Part shown: piece by piece, positions 1 to 11,370 of the stretch
Numbering within the stretch: the first letter of the stretch is position 1
Layout: each line of letters begins with the position of its first letter
NCBI GenBank assembly: GCA_016946835.1
Contig: JACVTC010000144.1
Location: 97,001-161,000, forward strand
DNA length: 64,000 bases
From: Neocallimastix lanati (nom. inval.)
Taxonomy: Eukaryota; Neocallimastigomycota; Neocallimastigomycetes; Neocallimastigales; Neocallimastigaceae
Reading direction: 5' to 3'
Translations under genes and position numbers: made by a program
The notes under the pieces: model-generated
Database searches by the model: none
What the model was told of the DNA's origin: nothing
Seen by the model: the letters and a program-made list of their open reading frames with translations, nothing else

Positions 1-1
1 A

Positions 2-145
2 GATTACTCTAAGTATTTTGGTGATTATTATTCTGTATTTAATAGTAATTATTTGAAATACTTTAAGGTTAGAAATTTGGTTGATATTGTTTTAAGAAAG
101 AAAAAAGATGATTTAGAAAACGATAAATTGTCAAAACAAGATTAG
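2..145 (+). CDS. 3' end of an unidentified protein-coding gene (partial)
   Basis: The frame is open from the first bases of the window for 47 codons and ends at TAG (143-145). The C-terminal peptide is rich in Tyr, Phe, Lys and Asp (begins DYSKYFGDYYSVF, ends KKKDDLENDKLSKQD). Its codon use resembles the other genes here, and base composition drops to pure A/T runs right after the stop, as expected for a 3' UTR. I do not recognise the family. The start lies outside the window. It could also be the last exon of a spliced gene. Confidence 0.55.
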   Translation, partial: DYSKYFGDYYSVFNSNYLKYFKVRNLVDIVLRKKKDDLENDKLSKQD

Positions 146-893
146 AAAAGAAATTATATATATTTTTTTATTTTTTTTTCTTTTTTTTCCTTTTATAATA
201 TAGTACTATTATTAAATAATTATTAAAACAAACTTTCATGTGATTTATTTAAAAACTAAAAATAATTATAATATATACCAATATGAAAAAAAAAAAAAAA
301 AAAAAAAGCTAGCAGCAACACTTAAAATTTAGTAAAATGTAGTTATTATTTAGTATTTATATTTTATAATAATTATTAATATATATATATATTTTACTGA
401 TAAATTATGGAAATAAAAATATTTATACTATCCTTAAAATTGACCAATTACTTATTATTTTTTTTTTTTTTTTTTATTTATTTTTAATATATTTCATTTT
501 ATTTTATATACATATATATCTTTTTATTTTTGTTTTTTTTTTTTCTTTTTGTTTTTTTTTTTTTTTTTCAAATGGAAAAAAAAAAATGAAAAATATCTAT
601 TTATATATATATATAATTAAATTATGTATAAAATTAATAAATATAATTAATAAAAAATAATTACATTTAATTACATTTAACAACAATAAATATTATATGT
701 ATATATTTTTATATTTCGTACCTCAAAATTCATAATATTAATAATATAGTTTATATATATATTATAAATTATATACAATATACAATATAATAATATATAT
801 ATTAAAATTTTTTTATTAAGATTGATTTTATTATACATATATTTTATAATATTATAATTTTTATTTATATATATTAATATAACATAATAAAAT
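146..893. other. Intergenic, no gene seen
   Basis: About 750 bp of A/T homopolymers and AT dinucleotide runs between the partial gene and CWC22. It should hold the 3' UTR of the first gene and the CWC22 promoter, but I see no distinct element. Confidence 0.7.
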
Positions 894-3800
894 ATGGGTT
901 CAAGGTCAAGGACAAGATCAGAATCAAGGTCAAGAACAAGATCAAGAACATCTTCAAGATCTTTTTCAAGGTCTAGGTCAAGATCTAGTTCTTCAAGTTC
1001 AAGTTCAAATTCAAGTTCAATTTCATCAGCAAAATCTTCAGCATCAGAAAATAAAAGATCAAGAAATTTAAAAAGACGTCATGATTCAGTAAGTAGTTCA
1101 GATTCACATTCAAAATCACCAAAACATAGAAAATATAATTCTAAACATCATACAAGAAGTAGACGACATTCAAGATCCAAATCACTTGAAGAGCCACATA
1201 AAGATGACATTCCAAAAATTGTAGATATTGATCCAGAAAGAAAACGTGAAAGAGAAATACAACTTCGTATGCAAGCAAATATTAAACCAGATAAAAATAA
1301 GGAAACAGCAACTTCAATTGCTATTAAAAAAGGTAGAACTGGTGGAATGTATATTCCACCTGGTAGATTAAAATTAATGCAGGAGCAAATTGAAGATAAA
1401 AGTAGTGAAGCGTATCAACGAATGAGTTGGGAAGCATTAAAAAAAAGTATTAATGGTTTAATAAATAAGGTAAATACTTCTAATATTAAAAATATTATAC
1501 CAGAACTTTTTAGTGAAAATTTAATTCGTGGAAGAGGTTTACTTTGTCGTAGTGTTATGAAAGCTCAGGTAGCATCATCAACATTTACTAATGTATATGC
1601 TGCAATGATTGCAGTTATTAATACAAAATTTCCACAAATTGGTGAACTTTTATTAACTCGTTTAATTGTACAATTTAAAAGAGCATATCGTAGAAATAAT
1701 AAGCAGGCATGTCTATCGTCAACATTTTTCATTGCTCATTTAGTTAATCAAAGAGTTGCCCATGAAATTATTGCATTACAAATTTTAACTCTTTTATTGG
1801 AACGTCCAACAAATGATTCAGTTGAAGTTGCAATCGGTTTTATAAGAGAATGTGGTGCATTACTTGCAGATGTAAGTGCAAAAGCAAATAATGCAATTTT
1901 TGAAAGATTTAGATCTATTCTTCATGAAGGTCAAATCGATAAAAGAACACAATATATGGTTGAAGTTTTATTCCAAGTTAGAAGAGATAAATATAAAGAT
2001 AACCCAACAATTGTTCCAGAATTAGATTTAGTAGAAGAAGAAGATCAAATTACACATTATTTATCATTAAATGATGATTTAGATACAAATGAAATGTTAA
2101 ATGTATTCCAGTTTGATAAAGAATTTCTTGAAAATGAAGAAAAATATAATGATATTAAAAAAGAAATTCTTGGGGATTCAGATTCTGAATCTGATTCAGG
2201 TGAAGATTCCGATACTGAATCAAGTTCAGGTTCTAGTTCTGATGATTCAGACTCAGATTCAGAATCAGAATCAGATGATTCTAAAGATGCTTTACAAAAA
2301 GCTCAAGAAAAATTAGAAATTCAGGATAGAACAAATCAAGATACAATTAATTTAAGACGTGCAATATATTTAATTATTATGTCAAGTTTAAACTTTGAAG
2401 AATGTGCTCATAAATTAATGAAATTAGATATTAAAGAAGGTCAAGAAAATGAATTAGTTGAAATGATTATTGAATGTTGTAGTCAAGAAAAAACTTATAT
2501 TAGTATGTATGGTTTATTAGGAGAAAGATTCTGTAAGATTAATAAAGTTTGGGCAGAAAAATTTATGGAATCTTTTGAAACCCATTACAAAACAATTCAT
2601 CGTTTCGAAACCAATAATCTTAGAAATATTGCAAAATTTTTTGCACATTTATTAGCTTCAGATGCTATTTCATGGAATGTTTTTGCATTAATACGTTTAA
2701 CTGAAAGTAGTACTACTTCAAGTTCACGTATTTTTATTAAAATTTTATTCCAAGAATTAAGTGAATCTTTAGGTTTGAAAAAATTAAATGAACGCCTCAA
2801 GGATGAAACTATGGTTATTGAAGTTAATACGCCAGCTGGTACGGTAACCAGAGGTGTATTCGATGGTCTCTTCCCTAAAGACAATCCAAAAGATACCCGT
2901 TTCGCCATTAATTATTTCACTAGTATTGGTTTAGGTGGTTTGACAGATGAATTACGTGAGCATCTTAAGAATGCACCAAAATTAATTATGCAACAAAAGC
3001 GTGAGTTAGAAGATTCAGATTCTTCTTCTTCTTCTTCTTCTTCTTCATCTTCCTCTAGTTCATCCTATGATTCTTACGACTCTTATGATTCTTCAAGTTC
3101 ATCAGGATCATCCTCCTCTTCAGATTCTTATGATTCAAGTTCAGGTTATGATTCATATGATTCTAGTTCTGGTTATGATTCATATGATTCTAGTTCTGGC
3201 TATGATTCTTATGATTCAAGTTCTGGATCAGACTCGGAATCAGATCATCACTCTAAACGTAGAAGCAAAGAAAATGATAAAAAGAAGGAAGATTTAAAGA
3301 AAAAAAGAGATGAAAGAAATAAGGATACCAAGGAAAATGACCAACATTCTAGACATAATGGAAATAGTTCTAGAGATCGTGATCGTAATAGTCATCGTCG
3401 TCGTAGTATATCAAGAAGTAAATCAAGAGAAACAAGAAAAGATAGATATAATAAAAGAAATGAAAACAAAGAAAAGAATAAGGATAGTAAAGAAAAAAGA
3501 GAAGAGGAAGAAGGAAGAAAAGATAAAAAAGATGATAAAACAAGAACGAGAGATAAAGAAGAAAGTCTAAACGATAAAAACTCAAGTAGAACTCGTAGTA
3601 GAAGTCGTGATAAATCAGAAAATAAAAAGGAAAAAGAAGAAAAACAAGACATTAAAAATAAAAGGTCAATATCTAATACTTCAGAATCAAAAAAAGAATA
3701 TAAGGATGAAGAAAAAATAGACATAAAAAAAGTAAAAGAAAAAGAAAAAGAAGAGGAAAAGGAAAAGGAGAAAGAAAAGGAGAAAAGAAAAAGATCATCC

Positions 3801-4061
3801 TCAAGAAGTCCAAGCAGACATAGAGAAAGTAAGCCATCTGATGAAAAGAAAAATGACAGATATTCAAATGGTAGTTCTAGTAGAAATAGAGATAGAGACA
3901 GAGAAAGAGACAGAGACAGAGATAGAGAAAGAGATAGAGACAGAGACAGAGATAGATATAGGAGTAGAGATAGAGATAGAGAAAAAAGTAGATACAGGAA
4001 TAGAAGCAGAAGTAGAAGTAGGTCAAGGGATGATAGGCACTCACGCAGTTATAGACATTAA
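894..4061 (+). CDS. CWC22: Pre-mRNA-splicing factor CWC22, with RS-like tails
   Basis: A 1055-residue protein of the CWC22 family. In known species it acts in the nucleus in the spliceosome, binds eIF4A3 and loads it for exon-junction-complex assembly. Residues 1-100 are an Arg/Ser-rich head. The family signature GGMYIPPGR is near residue 149. A MIF4G domain follows at about 165-355 (includes [19 protein letters not shown]). An acidic Ser/Asp/Glu stretch lies at about 425-465 and an MA3 domain at about 485-600 (from [20 protein letters not shown]). After residue 705 there are Ser runs, repeats of the type SGYDSYDSS, a Lys/Glu-rich region and a tail of Arg-Asp and Arg-Ser dipeptides. Yeast Cwc22 lacks such tails; animal proteins have them. 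The gene has no intron, unlike its neighbours. The ATG at 894 is the first in frame and opens straight into the RS head. Identification is firm. Confidence 0.96.
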   Translation: MGSRSRTRSESRSRTRSRTSSRSFSRSRSRSSSSSSSSNSSSISSAKSSASENKRSRNLKRRHDSVSSSDSHSKSPKHRKYNSKHHTRSRRHSRSKSLEEPHKDDIPKIVDIDPERKREREIQLRMQANIKPDKNKETATSIAIKKGRTGGMYIPPGRLKLMQEQIEDKSSEAYQRMSWEALKKSINGLINKVNTSNIKNIIPELFSENLIRGRGLLCRSVMKAQVASSTFTNVYAAMIAVINTKFPQIGELLLTRLIVQFKRAYRRNNKQACLSSTFFIAHLVNQRVAHEIIALQILTLLLERPTNDSVEVAIGFIRECGALLADVSAKANNAIFERFRSILHEGQIDKRTQYMVEVLFQVRRDKYKDNPTIVPELDLVEEEDQITHYLSLNDDLDTNEMLNVFQFDKEFLENEEKYNDIKKEILGDSDSESDSGEDSDTESSSGSSSDDSDSDSESESDDSKDALQKAQEKLEIQDRTNQDTINLRRAIYLIIMSSLNFEECAHKLMKLDIKEGQENELVEMIIECCSQEKTYISMYGLLGERFCKINKVWAEKFMESFETHYKTIHRFETNNLRNIAKFFAHLLASDAISWNVFALIRLTESSTTSSSRIFIKILFQELSESLGLKKLNERLKDETMVIEVNTPAGTVTRGVFDGLFPKDNPKDTRFAINYFTSIGLGGLTDELREHLKNAPKLIMQQKRELEDSDSSSSSSSSSSSSSSSYDSYDSYDSSSSSGSSSSSDSYDSSSGYDSYDSSSGYDSYDSSSGYDSYDSSSGSDSESDHHSKRRSKENDKKKEDLKKKRDERNKDTKENDQHSRHNGNSSRDRDRNSHRRRSISRSKSRETRKDRYNKRNENKEKNKDSKEKREEEEGRKDKKDDKTRTRDKEESLNDKNSSRTRSRSRDKSENKKEKEEKQDIKNKRSISNTSESKKEYKDEEKIDIKKVKEKEKEEEKEKEKEKEKRKRSSSRSPSRHRESKPSDEKKNDRYSNGSSSRNRDRDRERDRDRDRERDRDRDRDRYRSRDRDREKSRYRNRSRSRSRSRDDRHSRSYRH

Positions 4062-4862
4062 AAAAAAAAAAAAAAAAACAGTTTCATATAAATCTACTTT
4101 ATTTACCATTTTTAATTTACCATTATAAACCTATATATATATATATAGGTTTCGTTATTTAATTTAATGATAATAATTTATAAAAATATCTTTTTTTTTT
4201 TTTTTGTTCATAATCATTTCAAAGTAAAAGTATTAGATATATATTTTCATTATTATTATAAACTTTTTAATATTGATCTATTTTAATATTATAAAAATAA
4301 AATAATATTAATAATATGTATAAAATAAAATAAATAAATAAAAATGCAAATATAAAAGTTAAAAATTAAAAATTAAAAATAAAAATAAAAATAAAAATAA
4401 AAATAAAAATAAAAATAAAAATAAAAATAAAAGAATTAAAGTGTATTTTTTTTTTTTTTTTTTTTTTTTGTTTAATTATTTTTATAACAAATTTTAAATT
4501 CTTTAATAAGAAAAAAAAAATAATATATATGCCATAAATTTATTCATTTTATTATATTTAATATTAATGTAAATTATTTAATACATTAATTTTATGTTAT
4601 ATAAATATATGTTAATAATCCTTTTAAATATTTTGTGTAACTTAAATATATATAACAAATGTGTTCGTGTGATATTTGTTCTGATATACAGTAATTTTTA
4701 TTATGCTATTATTTTCATATTAATAATAACAAAGTGTATTTATATTTTATGTGAATATCATATAATACCATAAATATACTATTCACTTCTCTCCTTTTGA
4801 CCATTATACTTTCGTATTAAATTATACAATATCAATTATTATTATTGTTATTGCTATTGTTA

Positions 4863-4904
<42 letters not shown>

Positions 4905-4927
4905 ATTATTATTATTATTATTATTAT
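4062..4927. other. CWC22 3' flank with simple repeats
   Basis: Non-coding. It holds an A18 run directly after the CWC22 stop, a 26-bp perfect palindrome (listed separately), an AAAAAT tandem repeat at about 4370-4430 and the start of an interrupted ATT tract from about 4862. I see no gene. Confidence 0.65.
4127..4152. other. Perfect 26-bp palindrome downstream of CWC22
   Basis: The arms AAACCTATATATA and TATATATAGGTTT are exact reverse complements with no spacer, 66 bp after the CWC22 stop codon. In RNA it could fold into a hairpin. It could be a 3'-end or mRNA-stability element, or simply an AT-repeat accident capped by AAACC/GGTTT. Confidence 0.4.
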
Positions 4928-5140
4928 TGTTATTATTATTATTATTTTAAGAGTTATGAATTTATGGTTTATAATTATGTCAGTTTTATTAATATATTTT
5001 ATGATAAAGAGTTACTAGCACTTAATTATTCTAAATTAAATGCTTTCATATTAATACATTGTGGCTTATACATTATTTATATTACAACATGTTTCAATAC
5101 ATTTGAAGCTTATTTTTCATACATTTCACATATTTTAACA
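4928..5140 (-). repeat. Solo LTR of a copia-like family
   Basis: The segment starts TGTT, ends TTAACA and closely resembles two other copies at 33044-33215 and 34465-34622 (shared core: AAGAG, GAATTTATGGTTTA, ATTAAATGCTTT, CATTGTGGCTTAT, TTTCAATA). Both edges lie in ATT tracts, so a target duplication cannot be proved. Strand is inferred from the 33-kb copy, where a purine-rich tract adjoins the LTR on the minus strand. The exact left edge is uncertain. Confidence 0.6.
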
Positions 5141-5143
5141 ATA

Positions 5144-5178
<35 letters not shown>

Positions 5179-5179
<1 letters not shown>

Positions 5180-5419
5180 GTTTAATATTTATTTATTAAT
5201 AATTAGATATATAACGCAAGTGTTATATAAATGGTTAACAAAGATTTAAAGTACAGATAAAATTACATGTTTTTATATTTAATTGTGGCTTGTTCTAGAT
5301 ACATACTAATTTATATTTTAATTTGTAATTACAATATATTTAATATAATTTAATTTAATATTTTATTAAACTTAAGCTAGACTATAACTTTATATTAATA
5401 AAATTAACATACGTTAACA
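5179..5419 (-). repeat. 3' LTR of the copia element
   Basis: 241 bp, TGTTTAAT...CGTTAACA, matching the copy at 11371-11611 throughout by eye. The purine tract of the internal region begins at the next base. Confidence 0.92.
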
Positions 5420-5677
5420 CTCCCCCTCAAATTAGATTTTTTAATATTAAAAATCTTATTTGCAAATATACTCATTTTTGTACCATTAACATCTTTAGTG
5501 AGAGCGTCAGCTAACATTTCTTTTGTATCTTTGTATTCTAATTTTACTTTCCTTTTTACTATATTATCTCTATTAAAATGAAATCTAATATCTATGTGTT
5601 TTAACTTTGTATTGATTTCACCATTTTCAATAGTTATTTTACTTGCTAAATTATCTGTGAAAATGGTAATTGTTTTA

Positions 5678-8600
5678 TTATAATTTATTAATTCTTTTAA
5701 AATATTTCTGATCCATAGAATTTTTTTTAATATTTTCGGATGTGCTAATGTATTCTGCTTCTGCTGTAGACGTAGCTACACATGTTTGTTTTTTAGAAAT
5801 CCAGCATATGGGACTGTTTCCCATAAGTATTATTCCACCAGACGTAGATTTCCTGTCATTTAGATCACCTCCAAAATCGGCATCAGTGTATGCTATTATT
5901 TCCCCTTGTCCATCATATACAATTTTATAATCTTTAGTACTATTTATATATCTGAAAATATTTGTTATTTTATTCCAGTCTGATATTGTGGGTTTTTCTG
6001 ATTTTCTGGCAGCCTTGTTCACGGAGAATGCGATATCTGGCCTTGTGCATTTTGATAGATATATTAAGGAACCTATAGCACTCTTGTAGATTGTTTTATT
6101 GAAAGGTTTATTATTTTCAGAGATAGTGTTGTCTCCTGTGCATGGTGTTTTTCTTTTTCTCATTTCTTTTATATTAAATTTGTCTAACATATTATTTATA
6201 AAACTATTTTGTGATATAATATATTTATTCTTTTGTTTTTCAATTTTTATGCCAAGTATGAATTCGGCTGGTCCACAATTTGATATTTTAAATTTTTCTT
6301 TAATTTTTGTAATTATATTTTGTATTTCTTTGTCTTCACCAGTTATGATCATATCGTCTACATATAAACCTATGATGCATTTGGTTTTATTATTCTTTGA
6401 ATATTTAAATATACACTTTTCAGATTTTATTTGTTTAAATCCATTTTTATTTAAAAATTTTGTAATCGTTTGGTTCCATTGCCTACCGGATTGTTTTAAT
6501 CCGTATAGTGCTTTATTGAGTTTCCAGAATCCCCGCCCAAAGTTAGTATCACCTAGTGGAATAGTAGTGTAAATATCAGTATCTAATGGAGCGTTGAGAT
6601 ACGCAGCTTTAATATCTAATTGGTAGATATTCCAATTAAACTTAGCTGCTAAAGCGATAATAAGCTTTAATCCATCAATGTTTAAGGTAGGAGAATAAGT
6701 AAGTTCATAATCAATACCTCTACGTTGTTTAAAACCTCTAGCAACTAGGCGAGCTTTAAATCTAACAATATTATTATTAGAGTCTTTTTTGGTAGCAAAA
6801 ACCCATTTTGTCGAAATAAGATTTTTGTTTTTAGGAATGTAATTAACGATGGACATAACATTATTATTGTATAAATTATTAAGTTCATCTTGTATAGCTT
6901 TATACCAGTAATTTTTATTAGGACAATTAATAGCTTCATTAAAACTATTAGGTGTATCAGAGTAAATTGTAAAAACCATTTTTTCATTATTGGAAACATC
7001 ATATTTAGGCCGAGAGATATCATTAGTAATATTAAAGAAAGTTTCAGGACTTAAAGGACGTTTGAGTACGGACTGATTGTTAATCCCTGTCATATTATCA
7101 GTCATATTTACATCTTGGTCAGAAATAATGGAAATAATATTATTATTAATGTAATTAGTATCAGAACCTAAATCATGGTTAAAAGAATAAGAATCCTGGG
7201 GAGTTTTATCGCCAATAGGAATAACATCATTTTCATCTAAATTTGAACAATTATAATTGTTAATTGATAGATTATCATCAACAACATTATCTAGTAAATT
7301 TTCATTAGTAGCAATAATATTATTATTAAAATTGTCATCTTTAATATTTTTAGTGACAGAATCTTCATTATTTAAAGATTTATTAAGGGAAAGTTTAAAT
7401 GTTTTATCAAAAGTATCATTTGTTACAGATGTATTGATTTTATTATTATCATTAATTATATTTTTATTATTGACATTTTGAAAAAAAATTTTATTAATAA
7501 ATTTTTGATTAATTTTTGAAAAATTTTTAAGTTTCATAGATTTATTACTGTTATCATTAATTTTATGTAACTTATTATCTTTATTAATAAATGTTGTAGA
7601 TTCACGTGATGTATTAAAAGATTTTAATTTAGTGGAATTATTATTCATAATATTATTATTCTTCGTCATTATTGGGTCTGAATTTAAATTATAAGATTTA
7701 ATTATTTTACCATTATCCAATGGTTGTAAATTAAAATTTTCTTCATTTTTTGAATAATTTTTATTATTAAAATTTTTTACATTTTTAAATTTAGAAATAT
7801 CAATATTTTCTTTAAGCGTTTTTACAGGAGTACTGGCAGGGGAATTTTCGGTTGGCTTGGAATCATTTATATTTGAGTTAACAGTATTAATCAGAGTCGG
7901 TAAAACGATATCATTTTTACAGGATTTTTTACTATATTCCTTATGGGTAATTGAAGGATTTTCAGCATCTTTTCCTTTTTCTGCCCAATTATGTTTATTT
8001 TTATAAGAATAACTGCATTCACCTTTTTCAATGTAAGAATTATTTACCACGTTTTTTAATGAATGATTCAAATTATTTTTATTGTTTACATGGATATTGG
8101 TAAATATAAAATCATTATTATTATTATTTAAAGAATTGTTATTGACCTTTTGAAGTATATTTTGGTTTTCTAGTACTGTGTTAGTATTTTGTTTATTATA
8201 ATTTTTATTTAAACGAACTATATTATTGTTACTATGTTTTACATTAGTTGAAATTTCATTATTTACTTCAGAAATTACATTTGAATTAATATTATTTTTT
8301 GCGTATAAATTATTTTGTTCTAAAGTAATATTGTGTTTATTGTTATGTGTGTTATTTGTTTTATTAAAATCCAATAGTTTATTTGTTTTTGTGTCCTTTT
8401 CTAAGGTTATGGTTTTAATTTTGTTATTTTTATTGTTTAAATTAATTATATCGTCGTTGTTAATATTATAAACCATATTTTCTTTACCTTTATCTATATT
8501 TTTATTATTATTCATATTATCTAAAATATTAATAATTATTTTCGTGTTATTATCATGTAAATTATTTTCTGCTTCTATTTTATTATCCTCGTTATCCATG

Positions 8601-11290
8601 TTCATATTGTTTAAATTATCGTTTACAATAATGTTATTTAAATCAATATTATTATTGTTTTCATTTAAATTATTATTTTCATTGTTTAGAACATTATTTA
8701 TGTTTTCTATATTATTAATTATATTTTCATTTATAATATGATTATTTTCATTATTATTATTATTTACTATATTATTATCAATTTTTGTAAAAGAGAAATA
8801 TGGGTCCACAAATCCTTCTTTCTCATATATATAGTTTGCTGGACATTCCTCTAAACATTCTACTTCTCTGACATGGTGTATTCTTTTGTTTTTTATGTCC
8901 ATAATCCTATATGAGTAATTTTTCTTGCTGAAACCAAGAAATATTCCTTCCTTTGCTTTTGGAGTGAAATTGGATTTGTTTTCCATATTATCAATATAAT
9001 AACATTTACATCCAAAAGTTCTTAAGTGTTTTAAAGAAATACTTTTTCCTGATATGACTTCATCAGGTATTAAATTATTATTTCCTTCATGAGGAATCAT
9101 ATTATACAAATAAGCCGCATGTCTTACTGCATATTCCCAGAAATTTTCAGATAATTTTGCCCAAAATAATAAAGTTTTAGCTGTGTTTTTTATTGTTTGA
9201 TTTATCCTTTCGGCTTTTCCATTATTTTCTGGACAATATGGTGGAGAGAATGATTTTTCAATTCCATTATCTTTACAGTATCTTCTTATTTTCTTATTTT
9301 TATATTCTTTACCACCATCTGTTTTAAATATTTTAACTTTATAATTATCAAATTGATTGTTAAGGTATTTTAGAAAATCGATTATAATGTCTGGCGCTTC
9401 AGCTTTAGATTTTAAAGTGAAGAGCCAAACTTTCCACGAATATTCGTCCAAGAAAGTTATAAAATATTTTTTGTCATTAATAGAACTGTTATATGGCCCC
9501 GAAATGTCAGAGTGTATAACTTCAAGTATCTTGTTTGATTTAGGATTGTTCCCATTATGTGGGGAATGCTTCATTTTTACTACTTTACATTCTTTACATT
9601 TTGGGATCTTGATCTCGTGTAGTTCTAAATGTTTAGAAATATTTCTTATATATTGATGGCCCATTCTTCTGTGCCATATTTCTAGACTGTTTTGCCCTAA
9701 ATCATCTAATGATAAAATATTTTGATTATTTATTATACTTTTTGTGTTTATTTTAAATTGATTAAAATCAGTTGATAGAAATGTTCCGATAACATTTTTA
9801 TCACAGTCAGATATAGTCAATTTTACTTTTTCTTGACTTATTGGCTCAATAACGGATGTTATACCTATTTTTGCGAATTCGATGGCACTTATCAAGTTTT
9901 TATGTGCCTTTTTTGAATATAACACTTTGTTTAATTTTATATGGTAGTTGTTTATGGTAAATTCACAACTACCATATCCTTCAAAGTCTAAAGTAGTATT
10001 GTTTGCACATCTTAGTTGTACAAAATCTTCTTTATAATCTTTCAAAAGGTTTTTATCATTAGTTACATGTTCGTAAGCTCCACTATCATAATACCATTCA
10101 ACTGTTTCGTTACTTTCTATATTTCTTTCAATTATGTTTACAGATTTTTCATCATTATCTATATTATATGGTTCATTTATTGATTCAATTAGCAAAGCAT
10201 CATTAATATGTGGTTCACATAATGGTCTGATGTCTTCAAAATTATCATCTCTTTCGCTGTCACTTTCTTCATATTTAGAAGTTATTTTTTCCACTAAACC
10301 AAATGATTTTAATTCTTTTTCTTCATTTTTATGGTTTTTCTGGTAGAGTGATTGTTGCCTCCCTTCTTTTTTGTTTTCTCTTGCTTTCATATTGTATTTA
10401 CAATCTTTTGTGAGATGTCCTCTTATCTCACAAATATGACAATATAAATTTTTGTTAGTTTTGTTATTGTTTCTGTTTATTTTCTTAACAAAACCTTTTC
10501 CTTTATGATAGTTTTTATTTTTATAACGTTTTTCAATTAGATCTATATCCATTGGATCATCATGATCATCATGTTCATCCATTGTATTTTCCCAATTTTC
10601 TAGATATGATCTAGCTGAAATTCTATCTTTTATACTTTCATATAATTGTCTGGCGGTAGTTTCTAAAGTTACATCTATAATGTTTTTAAAGTCATTTGGT
10701 AAAATATTGAACATGTACTTTAATTTTTCCCTTTCAGTCAAATTTACTCCGGCATCTTCCATTTCACCGAATATTTCATTTACGCTATCAGCCATCTTCA
10801 TTATTTGGCTGCGGTCATTTGCCTTAAGTTTTCGCAATTTCTTGAGCCAGTATTCAGTGTCATTATTCTTATCACCGTATTTTGAAGTTAGTTTTTCCAT
10901 AATTGTGAATGTTTTCTTCATTCTACTAACTTCCCTTAATATTTTTTCTTCAACGTTTTGAATCACCATAAGCATTAACTGAGAGTCTTTCTCTTCTGCT
11001 TTAGCAATGATTCTATTTCGGTTTTGAGTAAACACTTCATTGTAGTTTACATTTTCTCCACGATTTAATTGTAATTCCTCAATAATCTTCAGGATAGCTT
11101 TTACCGTCTTAGATTCTTCATTAGGATTAAGTCTATAGTTATTATCCTTCAGGTGAGAGATAACATCTTCTTCAATGAATTCTTCCATTCCATATCTCCT
11201 AGCTGCAGTCATGATAAGGAAATTCCATGTGGCAAAATTGGATACACCACGAAGACGTTGGTCCTTAGCTAAGTTAAATTGATAGGCCAT
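5678..11290 (-). CDS. Copia Gag-Pol polyprotein
   Basis: A frame of 1870 codons starting at the ATG at 11290, about 80 bp inside the 5' LTR. Parts, by approximate residue: Gag 1-270; CCHC zinc knuckle CHICEIRGHLTKDC near 284; aspartic protease with YYDSGA near 400; GAG-pre-integrase with H-H-C-C zinc residues (IWHRRMGHQYI, CKEC) at 535-580; integrase core from HSDISGP near 597 through TDGGKEY to the PENNGKAER segment; a very long Asn-rich linker at about 834-1404; RT from about 1482 (STKWVFATKK, QLDIKAAYLNA, YVDD near 1646); RNase H segment with KSTSGG and STAEAEYIS. Gag and Pol share one frame, as is usual for copia. The Asn-rich linker is several times longer than in typical members. Confidence 0.93.
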   Translation of the reverse strand: MAYQFNLAKDQRLRGVSNFATWNFLIMTAARRYGMEEFIEEDVISHLKDNNYRLNPNEESKTVKAILKIIEELQLNRGENVNYNEVFTQNRNRIIAKAEEKDSQLMLMVIQNVEEKILREVSRMKKTFTIMEKLTSKYGDKNNDTEYWLKKLRKLKANDRSQIMKMADSVNEIFGEMEDAGVNLTEREKLKYMFNILPNDFKNIIDVTLETTARQLYESIKDRISARSYLENWENTMDEHDDHDDPMDIDLIEKRYKNKNYHKGKGFVKKINRNNNKTNKNLYCHICEIRGHLTKDCKYNMKARENKKEGRQQSLYQKNHKNEEKELKSFGLVEKITSKYEESDSERDDNFEDIRPLCEPHINDALLIESINEPYNIDNDEKSVNIIERNIESNETVEWYYDSGAYEHVTNDKNLLKDYKEDFVQLRCANNTTLDFEGYGSCEFTINNYHIKLNKVLYSKKAHKNLISAIEFAKIGITSVIEPISQEKVKLTISDCDKNVIGTFLSTDFNQFKINTKSIINNQNILSLDDLGQNSLEIWHRRMGHQYIRNISKHLELHEIKIPKCKECKVVKMKHSPHNGNNPKSNKILEVIHSDISGPYNSSINDKKYFITFLDEYSWKVWLFTLKSKAEAPDIIIDFLKYLNNQFDNYKVKIFKTDGGKEYKNKKIRRYCKDNGIEKSFSPPYCPENNGKAERINQTIKNTAKTLLFWAKLSENFWEYAVRHAAYLYNMIPHEGNNNLIPDEVISGKSISLKHLRTFGCKCYYIDNMENKSNFTPKAKEGIFLGFSKKNYSYRIMDIKNKRIHHVREVECLEECPANYIYEKEGFVDPYFSFTKIDNNIVNNNNNENNHIINENIINNIENINNVLNNENNNLNENNNNIDLNNIIVNDNLNNMNMDNEDNKIEAENNLHDNNTKIIINILDNMNNNKNIDKGKENMVYNINNDDIINLNNKNNKIKTITLEKDTKTNKLLDFNKTNNTHNNKHNITLEQNNLYAKNNINSNVISEVNNEISTNVKHSNNNIVRLNKNYNKQNTNTVLENQNILQKVNNNSLNNNNNDFIFTNIHVNNKNNLNHSLKNVVNNSYIEKGECSYSYKNKHNWAEKGKDAENPSITHKEYSKKSCKNDIVLPTLINTVNSNINDSKPTENSPASTPVKTLKENIDISKFKNVKNFNNKNYSKNEENFNLQPLDNGKIIKSYNLNSDPIMTKNNNIMNNNSTKLKSFNTSRESTTFINKDNKLHKINDNSNKSMKLKNFSKINQKFINKIFFQNVNNKNIINDNNKINTSVTNDTFDKTFKLSLNKSLNNEDSVTKNIKDDNFNNNIIATNENLLDNVVDDNLSINNYNCSNLDENDVIPIGDKTPQDSYSFNHDLGSDTNYINNNIISIISDQDVNMTDNMTGINNQSVLKRPLSPETFFNITNDISRPKYDVSNNEKMVFTIYSDTPNSFNEAINCPNKNYWYKAIQDELNNLYNNNVMSIVNYIPKNKNLISTKWVFATKKDSNNNIVRFKARLVARGFKQRRGIDYELTYSPTLNIDGLKLIIALAAKFNWNIYQLDIKAAYLNAPLDTDIYTTIPLGDTNFGRGFWKLNKALYGLKQSGRQWNQTITKFLNKNGFKQIKSEKCIFKYSKNNKTKCIIGLYVDDMIITGEDKEIQNIITKIKEKFKISNCGPAEFILGIKIEKQKNKYIISQNSFINNMLDKFNIKEMRKRKTPCTGDNTISENNKPFNKTIYKSAIGSLIYLSKCTRPDIAFSVNKAARKSEKPTISDWNKITNIFRYINSTKDYKIVYDGQGEIIAYTDADFGGDLNDRKSTSGGIILMGNSPICWISKKQTCVATSTAEAEYISTSENIKKNSMDQKYFKRINKL

Positions 11291-11343
11291 CTTAATACTT
11301 TGTTAAAATCGATTTTTAAATTTAAAGCTTTGTAATTTATTAT

Positions 11344-11365
11344 AGAGTACTGAGACTCTTAATCT
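11344..11365 (-). other. Candidate primer-binding site, tRNA-Lys(CUU) anticodon-arm type
   Basis: Five bases inside the 5' LTR, the plus strand reads AGAG followed by GAGACTCTTAATCT, which resembles the D-arm end and anticodon arm of eukaryotic tRNA-Lys(CUU). The element's own RNA is complementary to it. Drosophila copia is known to prime from an internal tRNA fragment; the Lys assignment here is my inference. No TGG start complementary to a mature tRNA 3' end is seen next to this LTR. Confidence 0.5.
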
Positions 11366-11370
11366 ATTAT

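Noticed and set aside
3392-3867. Leu/Ser/Phe-rich minus-strand frames in the CWC22 tail
   Set aside because: Antisense shadows of the Lys/Arg/Glu-rich coding strand.
5742-10961. Plus-strand frames across the copia element
   Set aside because: Antisense shadows of the long gag-pol frame.
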